DNA of 64,000 bases from Glandiceps talaboti. Its lineage: Eukaryota > Hemichordata > Enteropneusta > Spengelidae. Under the pieces are notes generated by a model. That model saw only the letters and a program-made list of their open reading frames with translations. It searched no databases and was not told the origin of the DNA. Location of the stretch: the NCBI RefSeq assembly GCF_964340395.1, contig NC_135566.1, positions 19,040,501 to 19,104,500 on the forward strand. The letters run 5' to 3'. Positions within the stretch are counted from its first letter, which is position 1; the number at the start of each line of letters is the position of its first letter. Positions 23,201-38,200 of this stretch are shown here, one piece after another. A program made the translations under genes and the position numbers.

Positions 23201-26200
23201 AGAGGAGCTGAATTCAAATCTGTACATTTTATACAACATTTTTGGTACTATCATATTAGTTAACAACTGAAATAAAATCAATTTGATAATCAAGAGTAAC
23301 TGGGAGATGAGTGATTATTCAGATTCACATACTTTATTGCCATAAGTATAAAAACTTTGGAATGTATATTTCCAACCATTTGATGATGTGGATTTTGGAT
23401 GCACCTAGCTTTGTCACCCAGATTATAGTGATACTGCACAGTACATTAATATATCAATTCTGTTGTGTGGTGGTGCACACTTTCAAGGCAGAAATCAAAA
23501 TGGCAAATCAAATATATACCTAACAGTGCCATGTGTTAAAGCTGCAATGAAACATTTAAAAAAAAAAACAGTGACAATGTTTTGTTAGCATATGTACTTG
23601 TAATATGTACCATGAACAGTTACATCAACCCATGGGTAAACCTATTTTTTGAAGCTGTATACACAATAAATCAAATCAAATTGAAATTTGGGTCCGCAGC
23701 CAAAAATCAGCGCCCTCAATGGCCATTACAATTTAAACCTGTTGTCGCAATACTTACAAATTAAAGATCGACCATTGATTAACATGTGCAATGTCTAATT
23801 ATTGGTATTTTAACACTGATAAAGTGTAGTTGTTTGATCGCAAAACGATGCTACAGTTACAAACTATGCATGGTGACAGATTTAAAATCAAACTTTTACT
23901 CAAGATTTAAACTTGTCACTACACTACTTATGGATAATATTGATCACTAATTAACAGATACATTGTCTTTTTTATAATTTTTAATGAATATATCTCGGCT
24001 AATTGATGTTGCAGGTAGTACAGCTTTAAAGTGGCCATGTGGATAAGAATTTGGTATTTATTTGGGATTTTTTGCTAAAACAACTTTACTATATTTCTCT
24101 ACTTGGGGAAAAAAGGGCTTGTTACCAGGAATCCAATAAAAAGAAGATAGAGAGGAGGAAAAGGAGAGGCAGAGAAACATGAAGAAGATGATTTTTTTTT
24201 TAAATCGACTAACCTACCCATAGTTGCCATGAAAAAATGATAAGAAACATAAAGAAATGGGGTCACTCTAATTGTAAAACTTACATGCCATGGAGACTAT
24301 GTAAAAGAGAGTAGAGAATCACAGGGAAACTCTTCTAGATATTTCACTAGTGCATGTATATAGAAATACATCATTTAGCAAAGAAATAAAAAAGGAAATT
24401 TGCAAGTTGATTAAATATCCATAATTGACTTGATAGGTAGAGGAAATATCTACTTTTAGTACAACGGAGAAATCACTGTGAAAAGTGAAGAAAAAGACAT
24501 TGTTAAATTCTACATGTAGTATATTCTACTGGAAGCTTCAAGCAATACGGAACTGTGGTGAATAATACCTGCAGATACAAAACGCGAGTCATTTCAATTT
24601 CACAACAGGATAGCCTCCATTAGTACAAAATGTCACTCATATGGAATAATAGGGTTAATGTCAGTACAAAGCTGTCATCTATTTGATGAGGTATAAATGC
24701 ATTAAATTGCAACAAGTATACTTTTGTATGCATCAACCAAGGCTTGAATCTAATATCGACGCTTGGTAGTCAGATTGTCATAGCAAAGTGAATGTTTCAG
24801 CTGCAATTTTCATTTGATATCCATTGGTCTATAAAACAGACTATATACCATACCAAACCTATATCCGGGCCATAAAGGTTTTATCATACCCAATGTAGCA
24901 TTTAATATTAACATGGAAACACTATTTAAATCACATGATATTTGATAGTGAAGTGTTAACATACAGATAGTGAGATAAGAATCAAAACCAGATCACCGAG
25001 CATATAGAATGGATATCGATGTGTGCACCACTTGTCATAGTTAGGTGAAGTATGTAGGAGCATGATATAGAAAATTATTGCCCAGGTTTGATGCATGTAC
25101 TGTCCATTGAATTGCATAGGAAGCGATACTTGGTATATGATAAGATGTCTTTAACAGCCACTGTAATTCTGTTATTTCCTTAGAAATTATATAATATAAC
25201 TTAATGTCAGATTTTGCTATTAAAGCTTGTAATAACATTGAGTACTCTGATCATTTTACCAGTGTTCCCAGACAAAATAATGATTTTCTGTAAATGGACT
25301 TACATGTATAGTATCATTTAACTGATTTTTCCCTTTCTGTTTCCGAGGGTTGCCCAATTCTTGCAAAGACACTGACTATATCATTTTGTGCTTGATAAGA
25401 GTGAACCCAAGGATATCAAACACTGTATGGAAATCAAAACCATTGATAATAGCTCACACAGTGGCATCAAAGCTGCCGCATAGTGGCTCAATGACTAGTA
25501 CGCATATACTATGTGATAAAAAATTGGTGGTTCACCCAAGGATGCATTGTGGCGCAATGACTATGTATGCGCATTCTTTGACTGGCGACTATAGCAGACT
25601 TACGCTATTTTAGCGAAACTAGCGACTCCAAATTTTGAATCACATCGTTCCTCAACGAGTGACAAACTAACGAATGTGTCAAAATTATTCACTGTTTTAA
25701 TAGGAGTTATCTCTGAGGTTATCGTTATATACTCTGTTAATACTCGACTATTTACGAAGTGTGAACTGACCACAGCTAGCTAGCTGTGAATTTAATACAT
25801 GCCAAACATGATGGTGTAGAATTTCGACTAGCATTCGTCAACGTCGTTAAAAAAATCTAACAGCCTTATATACCTTTTGATAAAATGGTGACGTTGTATC
25901 CGATCATTAGTTTTCTGTTCAATTTTACTCTGAAAACACTTCAGTTAGTAGTTTTACATTGTGCGACAATGAAAACATGTATTTTCCAAAATGGCAGGTA
26001 GTAACATCATGTCACTGTGTGTATGTATATACACAACTTTTTAGATTTTTTGATATTTAGTTTGAAACAATTTAACTTTTCTGAGAAAACTATTCAAAAA
26101 CTGTGATTGAAAAAAATCTGTGTGCAAAGATTGAGTTTAGAGAGATTAAGAAATTTAGACAAGGGTTACAATACAGAACTGTGAACAACAGTCTCAGTCT

Positions 26201-29200
26201 AGTTATACAAATATAAAGGCAACGATATTGTACTTTTGTTAACAAAAGGTCCACACATATCAACTTAAATATTTCATGATTTCAGCATAATGATGACCTG
26301 AAAGGGTCACCAAAAGCAACCATTTCAATTCTAAAAAATCATCAACTTCAACTTCTGAAACCTTCCACAGACCTACACATCGTACTTTGATTTTACCCCT
26401 TGGTAATAAAGATACACACCAGCTTTGGAAACTGATATATTTATAACTGCATACCATAAAACACGATAGATTGGTCTCTCATTTTGTATATGGCCCTAAA
26501 ATTAGACTTATAGATGGTTATCCTGTGTGCCACCTTGGTATCCGGACTGCCACCATGGTATCTGGACTGCCATCTTTGTGTCCGGACTGCCACCTTACTG
26601 TCCGGACTGTTTCCATGGTATCTGGACTGCTACCTTGGTGTCCAGACCCACCATGGTATCTGGACTGCCCCCTTGGTATCTGGATTGTTACCTTGGTATC
26701 CAGACTGCCACCTTAGTATCCGAACTGCCACCTTGGTATCCGATGTACTACCTTGGTATTCCGGACTGTCGCCTTAGTATCCGAACTGCCACCTTTGGTA
26801 TCCAGACTACCACCTTGGTATACCGGACTGCCACCTTGGTATACCGGACTGTCGCCTTAGTATCCGAACTGCCACCTTTGGTATCCAGACTGCCACCTTG
26901 GTATACTGGACTGTCGCCTTAGTATCCGAACTGCCACCTTTGGTATCCAGACTGCCACCTTGGTATACCGAACTGTCGCCTTAGTATCCGAATTGCCACC
27001 TTTGGTATCCAGACTGCCACCTTGGTATACCGGACTGACGCCTTAGTATCCGAACTGCCAACTTTGGTATCCAGACTGCCACCTTGGTATACTGGACTGA
27101 TGCCTTAGTATCCTAACAGCCACCTTTGGTATCCAGACTGCCACCTTGGTATACCGGACTGTCGCCTTAGTATCCAAACAGCCACCTTGGTATCCAAAGT
27201 GCAGCCAGAGTGCCACCTTAGTATCCAAACAGCCACCATGGTATCCAAACAGCCACCATGGTATCCAAACAGCCACCATGGTATCCAAACAGCCACCATG
27301 GTATCCAAAGTGCAGCCAGAGTGCCACCTTAGTATCCAGAGTGCCAGTGACTTTAGTTCGGAATGTCACTTTGAAATCTGATCATTCACCTTGGTATCAA
27401 GCATGCCATGCACTTTGGTATCCAATGTGCCACTTCGGTATCCAGAGAGCATTTTGGTGTCTAGCATGCCACATTGTTACCCAACATGCCATCTTTGTAC
27501 CATGAGTGCTGCATGTCTCAGTATCCTTTAGTACCACCAACTACTACATTGTAATTTTCACTGCATGCTTGTATGGTGACCATGCAGGCTCCCCATTCCT
27601 TTTGAATAAACTGATCCTCCTTCCAGGATCAAAGCAAACCTAGCAGTATAGGGTGTTAAAGCCTGTAGCAAAGCTAAAAGTTCTCCTCATCTCAAGCCAA
27701 CTTTCTGCGTAAATCCCCCAGACTGCTGTTTTTGTTGTTTTTTCTACCACTATTTTCCCAGAGTGTTTTAAAGATACAGTTCATAGTGTGGTAAATAATG
27801 CCTTGGCCTAAGTGAAATCCGGTATAAGCTTGTTTCATTTTGTATTGAGCTGGTTATTGTTGTGGCAATTACTATGAAGTAGTGATTATGGGCATGATTT
27901 ACCTAGTACTCTATACCACAAAGGTAGCCCTGTGCAAGGTCACTTGTGAGGCATCACAGAAAAGGAATTCCTTAAGTATAGGCACACCTTCAAAATGTAG
28001 AATAAATTGTCTCCGCTGGCAGAGTGAAATATTATCTATTAGCTGTGAGCAGTTCAGGAAATCTTTTGTTCTGCTGGGTTTAATGTCCAGTCTGGTCCTG
28101 CACGGTTACTTTTACATTCTGAATTTTTTTTTGTACACTCAGTAACCCCTGACAATAAAATCCAACCAATAATATCATCTGTATCAAAATCCCACTGTTT
28201 CAATTGAGGACAGACTGTCTTTTTAGGGGGTTAAAAAATACAGCAAATGTAAAACAAAGAATAAGAACGCGAAAGTTGAACAAAAACAAAATTACTGAGT
28301 TTGAAGGGTTCTGGATCTTGAACTTATAATTTCTCTGGTTTTTGAACCAAATAAAATGTATGGAAAATGATTTTTTTTTTGATAGCTAGATGAGTACAGC
28401 TAAACCTAGAGCATCATGGGAATACGCATCATAAACGTGTATATATCATATTTATTATCCTCTCCATGTTTTGTAGTCTGTGGGGTATTATACCATGGAT
28501 GTATCTTAATGTTGCCTAATCTAATACGATTGAGATGTCTATCCCTGTATCATGTTATGGTTTCTTGGGAAAAGCTTATTGCTTCCACATCCCACAGACA
28601 TAACTTAACATGAAATATGAGATTTCTGTCTGCAGTGTGTGTCATTTTGTAAACCCTAGTGACTTATAGGCCCCCCTCCCCCCCCCCAGGAGGGGGCTAT
28701 TTACAAGGGCTACATGTGTGTGTGTCTGTCCGTCGCTCCATCTTTGAATTATGTTTGCAGACAGAGGAAAGAAATATACAATAGGTGCTCATATCACTGT
28801 TTAATGAATGGCAGCCATAGTTGGAAGAAAAATCAATATTTACTGCATAACTCAAAATCTATAATACATCGAAGCTTTATTTAAATATCTACCCACGTGA
28901 GACTTTAAACTATAAATTAAAGGTACAGCATGCAGTCGGTGTGCCTCAGTGCAATCTTTTAGTTCCCCACAGGCAAAGCCCAGAGTGGACTACTATATTG
29001 GGTCCCATCGATGCATCAGTCCATTCATCCGCCCATGCGTCTGTGCATCCATCCATCATGATGCGTAGCTTAGACATACAGGAGCCGATTTCAACAAAAC
29101 CTGGCAAAAATGTCTGAAGTCAGCATATGCTTGTCACTTTCTTTCGCAACCTTCACAATATTGGCTGAATGGCGAGCATATTTGTAACAAAAATTCAGAT

Positions 29201-32200
29201 TTTGCTCACTAACTCCGGAACCTTAATAGATAATTGCGACCTTCTAATGAGACTTGACCTTTGACCTTCACCCCCTATCTTCGAAAGTGTACATATTTAC
29301 ACATCTGACATATATAGTGGGCACAGAGTGGGCACATCTTTTCATTACCCCCTTGTCACTATTTTACTTTCTGCAAAACATAACAAATGACTTAACAGAT
29401 AACACTGAGTCATGACGTCATTTACCAAAATGTGGTAGGATTTATTAAAACGCCATTTAATGCTCTGCACTGTAGTGTCATCTGTCTGTTGGACATTGTG
29501 AGTGACACATGCCGATTTCAACTAAACCTGGCACAAATGTCAGATACTGTAGTTCAAGATGTACATCACTTTATTTTGTGACCTTCATGGTAGTTTAAAT
29601 GAAGGGCCGCCATATTTATTTGTCATGAAATTCAGATTATGAATTAATTGTATTAGTCATTTGAAATATTGGGGACTATGTGTTTGTAGTCTTGCAAACC
29701 AGAGCTGTTATTTCTTCCGCTACACTTCAAAATAACGAGACTCTGTCTGCGTGTTCTTATGACAAGTTTTAACGATGCCGTAAAAGAGGCCATGGTTTGC
29801 GACAATGTGTGTTTGGTGAAGACTTGTTTCAATTTATTTCATTTCTGAGTACGTCATCTTTTGTAGAATAGATTCTCCACACACAAGAGAAGAGATTAAA
29901 CATCATAACTGCGCCCTCTTACAATTGCATCTTTGTAGAATATTATAAAATAAGAAAACGAGAGAGAATGCATGTTTGTGTGTATGTATATATGTACAAA
30001 GAGTTCATGTTATATATTTGTTTGAATGTATGTGTTTGCACATTTGTATGTTTGCTGTATGTGTTTGTGTGTGCCCATGTTTGTCTGGTTGTATGTACAT
30101 GTATTTGCTTATGTGTATATCTGCATTGTGTGTTTGTGTGCACTGAGGCCTTTGTTTTTCTGTTTGTATGTTTGCCCAATATGTGTTTGTTTGCATTATG
30201 TGTTCATGTATACCTGCACTGTGTTTGGTCGAGGCTGACATATAGACAAAGTTTCTGAGATGATTAACACTTAAAAGCCTAGCTGATTACCCCTTACCCT
30301 ATATATAGGGTGTAATTACATAGAGTTACAGAAACCAAGTCATTAAAGCCTGATACCCTATATTTAGGGTATAATTACATAGAGTTACAGAAATCAAGTC
30401 ATTAAAGCCTGATACCCTATATAAAGGGTGTAATTACATAGAGTTACAGAAACCAAGTCATTAAAGCCTGATACCCTAGGTGTAATTACATAGAGTTACA
30501 GAAACCAAGTCATTAAAGGGTTAAATCATAGAGTGTGGAGGGGAACTCCACTGTCTATGATTAAATCATGTTGAGAAAACATGCTAAATCTAACTTCAAT
30601 GAAGTAAGATATGAAACTTGTGAATTTGATGTAGAAATCATGAAAGGTAAAATAAAGCTGTAAAAATGTTGAATTATGCTTTACACAATGTTATATCCTT
30701 ACAGCATTCAAGTACCGCATCAAGTACCTATGGATCACTTGCATCGCCAACCCACTCTCCTCCCGTTACCATGGCAACGACACAGAGTTCCACCTCCAGT
30801 CATTCACAGGGTATCCTGACAGGAAGTGATGTTTCTCCATCTTCTTTACTTGCCAACAAACCTAAAAACCATGTGTGTAGGACCTGTGGCAAGGCATTTG
30901 CCAAGAGTAGTACTCTGACCTCTCACGTCAGGATACATACTGGTAAGCAGAACAGTTTGAAATATGCCTACTTTCATCTCATACATATTCTCTAATTCCG
31001 TAATACATACTGGTAAGGAAAATAGTTTTACACTTTCATCTCCAAAATAGCCTTCCAAGAGATCCGTCTATAAACTCTATATTTACAAAATGTACCATAT
31101 AATTGTTTCCATAGTAGTATCAAAATATGTTGCTAACCTAAAATCCTTTAATAAATGCTGTGATTTTTTTCAGAAATACTGAAAGTACTGCTAGAAATCC
31201 TCCAATATGCCCATATTGTTGGTTTTGCAAGTACCCAAATATGTGTAACACACTGAAAATTCTTTCAATTAAACTCCTTTGTCTAAAAGTTTCAGACCGT
31301 ATTGTCTTTATCTACAGTTGCTATGAAGTGTTTTTCATATAAATGGGAAAACCACTCCAGGAAATAGAGACATCTTCATAAACTATGGGTTCTGGAGAGT
31401 CATTTCATGATGTTACATCACCTACAATTATGACTTCGGAGAAACATCAAGTTGATCTTTTGCCTTTATATTATAGGGTATCTTTGCAGTGGGCCAATGC
31501 ATCGTGGGAGTCAGTGGAAAATAAATAATATATTCAAGTTGCACAATGAATATTCATGAGATATGTTTTACATTGAATGGAATAAGCACTCTAATAGGAG
31601 TCATGAATATTCATTTGCCAACTATGAATATCTTATTTCTACAGATTCCCATGAAGAATTAGCCCCCCGCAAAGATGCCCTATAAAGGCACAAGATCAAC
31701 TTGACAATGATAGTTTATGAAAATGTGTCTGTTTCCTGGAGTAGTGTTCCCCTTTAATAAATGGATGCTCAGAAACCACAAGATGACTTAGAAATAGCAC
31801 CTTTGTCACATTGTTTAGTAGCTCTCTGAAACTATTTAAAAACTGGCCCAAAACAGCTCTTCTATGAAGTTGTAACCACTATGTACATAAACAAGACTTA
31901 CATGTATATACAAAAAGATTAAATTATATATTTTTTGACATGCATCACTCAAATGATAAGCACTCATTTAAGTATCAATATTATCTATACCTATCGGACA
32001 ATTGAACAAAGTATCACCTTTCTAAAACAAAAATTATTGCAAACAGAAGGCAGAAAAATCATTTCCTAAAATAAGTTATTAATAAGTAACTAAAATTTTT
32101 TGTTAAAATAAAATGATGTATCACCAAACATTTACCCAACCCAAACCAACAGATTGCGAGAATGACACTTGTAGACTAAAAGGCGCCATATTTGTCAAAA

Positions 32201-35200
32201 TTATACACTAGAAGGTATGACAGCAGACAGAATATTAAAGTAATTAGTAAATCCTGGTGCCATTTTGTCTGTGGCGTGTCTGTATAATGCATTTGTTTTT
32301 TTATTTGGTAGATATCTGGAGGATATTTGCATTTCTCATGTTATGTAGTTAGTCAGTATAAATCAATCAGTTTTAGTTGTATTATACACTGAAGCCAGTA
32401 GACATGAATTTAATGTCATCTGATTTGACGAAAAATCGTAGTTATACTGTAGTATTGAGTTAATGTTATCTTAAAACCGCACCAAACATTATAAAATGTA
32501 ACAACATAAATATCCTGGCTTTACAAACAAAAGTATACCCTTATTAAACAAAAGAAGTCATTTAAGTGTAGTCTGGGTGACAGCTGTGGTGGTATAAATC
32601 GTAACGATACTGTATAGGAACTAGACTATTTAAGTGTGACAGTCTGCTAAGATAATTGCATACATGTGTATAGCAGTGGAATGCTGTTAAGATCATGTGT
32701 TGAGCCAGCTGATGAAATGTGGCAATGTTAGTAAGGATGACCCTACTTTTTTGTTTCTCATCATATTTTCATAGCAACTATGGGTCGGTCAGTCGGTCGG
32801 TTGATTTTAAAAATAAGTTTTAAAAAAAACTTCTTCATGTTTCCCTGCTTTTGCTTTGTCTCCTCTCTATCTTCTTTTTGTTTGATTCCTGGTAAGTAAC
32901 AATTAGCCCTTATCCAGCTTCTCTACACAATTAGCATTGCTTGTCCAAACACCAGCTTATCCTTGCCAGAGAGGGCACTGTTCCACAAATAATAAGGGGT
33001 GGGTGAATTTTTTTTTTATGTCAGAGCTGAAAATTTGGGGCGGTCAATTTGGGTCAGTCAAGTTATGAAAAACAGGCAAAAAAAATCGGGTCACCCTAAA
33101 ATTGTTGTCAAGCCAGGCAACAAATGGTAAAATTGTGTTTCAGGTTTACTGACTTCCATTGTACAAGTATTCCTGTTGTGACAGAATAGCTCTATAAAAT
33201 ATGAAACTTATCAAATTAATTGTTTTTGTGTGAGCGTAGGTTAATTTTAGAAATCAGTAAATAGTGTTCATTCTTTACTGGACATCAGTGTTTCTGCTCA
33301 TGTCTTCATTATTTTATTTTTTTTAAATTATTTCCAGCCATTTAAACTTTGCAAGTAGCTGCTCTTTCAAATTGTAGGATGTTAACAGCTCCTTTTTTCA
33401 ATGTTTTATGAAGTCTGATTCATTTTTAACTCCATATCTCTGAATATTGTAATAGTATTTCATTCAATGGTCCCTGTTAAAGTGCCTACAGTATGTACAA
33501 TATTTGGATACATGGCGCTATATAAGTATATATTTATCAATCATTCATTATTATTATTAATATTATTACCATAGTATAACTCTTTTATAAGTCAGCTATT
33601 TCTTTAAAAGCCACTGGGGTGACGCTTACATTTCGTTGTTGTTTTTTTGCTCGTATTTGCCCTTTGAAGCGTTATACCAATCCTGTATTGAATAGAGTTC
33701 AACTCTTCCAATTTGGTGAATAAACAGTCTACTAGGTTGTATTATGGTTACCATGGTACTGTGTATACTGGATTGACATCCATAAGTAAATGGTTTGAAT
33801 ATATCTGCTTCATCTTCCTGACAGTAGTGCGGATCCTCACTAGTCTGAGTATTATCCCACAATGGTGTCCACACGTGTACCAACGTCAGACAAATTATGA
33901 AGACTAACGTCCAGGGGATTGGGTGGCGGGAGATGGTGGATGATGGCCCGGGTATTCCCTAAATTTTAGGTGGTGTGCGACCCAAGTTCAAAACCCATTG
34001 TCTAATTAAATAATGACCCATTGTTACGTATTTTCAGTCACAAATGTCAGATCACTTACCTGTAGTCTTATGCTGGCACTTCTAAAACATGAAGATGTTT
34101 CCCAGTATTGATTCCATGACTAATAAAGTTTTCAGTTTTTAGTGGACCCATGTTTAGGGTATTTTTTTGAAAGATTTACCTATTTGGGTGTTACATACCC
34201 ACATACCTTTCTATGGGAGTACCCCATTGATTGATTCTGTGAAACCAAGACCAGAAAATTGTTTAGCTAATGATGTGCTGTAATGGATTTACACTGTTAG
34301 ACCAGATTGTCAGTTGATTGATATGACTAGCATACTGCCCTCAGGTGGTGAGGTTTGTTGGTTAGCTCTTTCAATGCTGTCAAGTGATTGAAGAGTAGTG
34401 CTTGGAAATGACATCATAGACATGCAAATTACCAAAGTGACATCATAGATATGCAAATTACCAATGTGAGTGATATCATAGACTTGCAAAATGAGTGAAA
34501 TATATATGGAAATGATGATAGTGAGTGATATATCGGTAGTTTGTAAGCAACAGTGAGTCAAATATACAGGGGAAATTTAGACTTTCATTAATAAATCGTA
34601 AATTAATCATGAACAATGTCCAATTGGTGCAAAATATTTCAAATTATTATTTTAAGCGTTTTTCTGCATAATCATTACTTATTTGAGCCTATTTCCACCA
34701 AAAATGTCAAAAGTTAGGATTCAAGACCTAAAACAGAACACAAGAAGTCTGTGCAGTATTTTTCTCTCACTGGAAATGTCATCGAAAAATATTGAATGAC
34801 ATCGTGAATAAAAGATGTCAGCAAATATTATTTATGGCAAGATATTGTGTGATGATGATGATGATGATGATGATGATATAAATATAAAATATGACAAAAA
34901 TATTGGCACCTTGTTTAAAATAATTTGTGGAAAAAATGTATGTTTTATGACAGATATATAATGTATAGTATTATAAATACTAAAAATGAAAAGTTGTAAT
35001 TTTTACCCGAATCAGGTATTTGATTTACTAGAGTACAAAGTCAGACAAATAAGTAGTAGACAGCCTTTAATTTATTAAAACTGAAATAGTAGACTACGAT
35101 GGATTGAATATCCATCCAGGCAGGTTTTCAATCTGTTCTGGTGAGGTCACACTTGTCACACTTTGGCAGGTAAATTAAATATACATAATTAATACAAATC

Positions 35201-38200
35201 ACCTTAGTTACTTGTATGAAGTGATGTTACCCTGAGGGTCAAACAAGATATTGAATATTAAATTGATTTTCTACTCACATGGGGTGATATCTTGTTAAAA
35301 GTAAACCTTTACACAGTTGATTAAGGAGGAAGGTTAGTTTCCTTAAGGAGGATACTTCTGTTTGTGTGTCACCCAAAAATGATATTCTATGTGACGGTAT
35401 AAAGATGTGATTTTAGTTATTTTTTTTAGACGGATTATCCATAAAATGAAACAAGCTAAGGTTGACCGTTTTAATAAGAGGAAAGGGTACCTTGTGAATT
35501 CACAATATTTGATAAAAACTTAGATGGTAAATGAGATGAAATGTGTTGGGTTCATTCACATCACATATCAGTACAGAGTTTGCATCGATCAGAACTTAGA
35601 CAGAAGTGACATACAGGCCTTGTTAGGGACGATTACACAATGTCATACAAGCTAAATAAGCCAATTTCATTCATTTAAGGGAGAAGGGGGTCTGATGTCA
35701 GTGCAATTATTGAACTTTATGTTCACACTTCTAACCAAATTTGGACAGAAAAGTTTCACTCCTTCAATGATAACATTACTACTGAGATGTTGATAATGTG
35801 AGATATGGTGTTGGGTTTCTGACGATAATGTGTCCACAATGATTATCATGTTTTTACGTTACATCGACCGTAGTGGTGTGACTGCAACAGTTTTCATCAT
35901 AGTTTACATCATATATAAATGTTTTGATGTCGCACTCATGAACGTATGCCAAATTTGATGAATCTTACCACAGATATTGATCATACTGAGATATAATAGT
36001 TCTTAATGAAATTTAGTGCTGTCAATTAATTTTTCATTTGCATAATTAACAAACTTTGGCAATTAGGGCCTATTCCAAGAAAGACTGCACTAAATTTGAT
36101 GAAACTTGCTAAAGATATTGACCAAGCAAATGTATGATGGTATCGATTCAATTACTAATTTGCATATTTGATAAACTTTTGCAATAAGAGATATATAGCC
36201 AGGACTGTACTGAATTCAAGTGACTTTGTTGCAGATATTGATTACACAAAGGTACAACAGTACAGAAAGACATTTCAAAGTCTCAGCAAGCACATTAACA
36301 ACATTTCCCATCATACAGGGGCATTTTCAGTTCATCTCTAGTTTTTGCTGGTTGTAGAAATTTATTCCATTACTGATCTAATTTCGTCAATTCCTATACT
36401 TTTTTTCAGGTGAGAAGCCATTTGGTTGTGAACTGTGTTCAGCTAAATTCAGTCGTCTATCAACTCTGAAATACCACATGATGGTTCACAAAGGTAAGTA
36501 GTGGAATGAATTAACTGATGGTTTACAAAGGTTAGCAGTGGAATGACTTAACTGATGGTTTACAAAGGTAAGCAGTGGAATGAATTAACTGATGGTTCAC
36601 AAAGGTAAGCAGTGGAATGACTTAACTGATGGTTTACAAAGGTAAGCAGTGGAATGACTTAACTGATGGTTCACAAAGGTAAGCAGTGGAATGACTTAAC
36701 TGGTGGTTTACAAAGGTAAGCAGTGGAATGACTTAACTGATGGTTTACAAAGGTAAGCAGTGGAATGACTTAACTGATGGTTCACAAAGGTAAGCAGTGG
36801 AATGACTTAACTGATGGTTTACAAAGGTAAGCAGTGGAATGACTTAACTGATGGTTCACAAAGGTAAGCAGTGGAATGACTTAACTGATGGTTCACAAAG
36901 GTAAGCAGTGGAATGACTTAACTGATGGTTCACAAAGGTAAGCAGTGGAATGACTTAACTGATGGTTTACAAAGGTAAGCAGTGGAATGACTTAACTGAG
37001 CTTATACTTGTACAAGAGATTAGGTAGTCTGCAAGATTCAACATTCATGCCACACTATCAGCTGTCACTCATTTGATAGGACTAAACAACATGACTTACT
37101 TACAGTTTAAAGAGAAGAAGGAAGTCTGGTCAGAATGATACGGCTTTCTGTACATTTAATTATACATTAGAATGAGACCTGCAGCAGTAGTGAAAATGAA
37201 AAAGTAAACTTTGATGTGGTAAAACTTGACATTATTGTATATTTGTTACAACAAGCATAGAGGGATGTCATCAGATTTAGATATACTATAAGCGGCACTA
37301 GCTGCAACTGGGACATTTTTTTGAAACAGTTGAATTATTATTTTCTTAGATGACTTACTAGTAATATCGTACACCCTGAATGGTATTGAATCACCTGTGG
37401 GTAAATGTGTTTGTGCACTTGTATATGATATAAGAAATCCCATATCGATTTTTGGGTCCACACCCAAAAATCATTTCACTGTTGCAATCACAATTTCAAT
37501 CTGTTAATATATGGATGCAATCGACTCCAAAATTAACATATACTGCAGTGTCTAATTATTGGTATTTTAATAATTTTTAGTGAATATATTGTTGGTTGAC
37601 TGATCGAGAAAATAATATCCCAATTACAGCTAGTGCAGGTTTTCAGTATTGTTAACTTAGATTACCCACAATGCATTGTGTTAGTTTTGCATACACATGA
37701 AATTTTGCACAGGCACAGGTAAACATTTTTATAAGTAAAGTAATTTAAAATACAGCAGAAAACACTTCAGCAATGATGAATATAAATAGACCTGAGTAAC
37801 CTTACTGGCGCTAATATGTCATTGAGTCGTTTTATTTATCCAAATTAACAAATTTCACAACAACATAGTATTCACATGATTTTGTTTTCATTAATTGAAC
37901 ACTTGCGTGCTCATTTGTGTACAGATGTGAAATAATGTTTTCAGTAATATATTTCTGTGCAAATACCAATAGTGTGCATGCATAATGATTGGCAGACAAT
38001 GGTGTTGACTGATGTGTGAGGGCGCCCCGTCATGGCATACCTTACAGACTATAACAATCGGATACAAGTAATCACTGTTGATTGCAAATGTCAACATTAA
38101 TCCTTTAAAACCTGGTTGACATGCTATAAATAGGGTGTAATTACCAGTGTGCCGTCTAAGCCAATTTGATGTGCCACTGACGCACAGAATTTCTCAGTGA

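Larger units (their letters stand above)
16504..30704 (+). other. Zinc-finger gene intron 2 (14.2 kb)
   Basis: No further exon is needed: exon 2 ends and exon 3 begins in phase 0. Contents listed separately: compound microsatellite, poly-C tract (17548-17580), 62-bp CTCF-like array, 21-bp palindromic array, MITEs A and B, (TG)n at 20181-20210, MITE C on the minus strand, the 26.5-27.5 kb minisatellite, and a 60-bp array just before exon 3. The stretches 21.3-24.0 and 24.3-26.4 kb are otherwise featureless AT-rich sequence. Confidence 0.75.
30943..36409 (+). other. Zinc-finger gene intron 3
   Basis: Holds MITE A (31341-31756), MITE C (32737-33105), a (GAT)n run near 34852-34875 and a degenerate 130-bp tandem region at about 35940-36250 ('AAATTTGATGAAACTTGC.A.AGATATTGA'). 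The remainder shows nothing recognisable. Confidence 0.7.

Noticed and set aside
26471-27505. Frames of up to 131 residues (WYPDCH and GYHGGCLDT repeats)
   Set aside because: They are translations of the 20-bp minisatellite. The frame changes with unit length and there is no exon context.
29943-30258. Overlapping frames on both strands rich in Cys/Val or His/Thr
   Set aside because: They come from a degenerate TG/TATG-rich stretch, not coding sequence.
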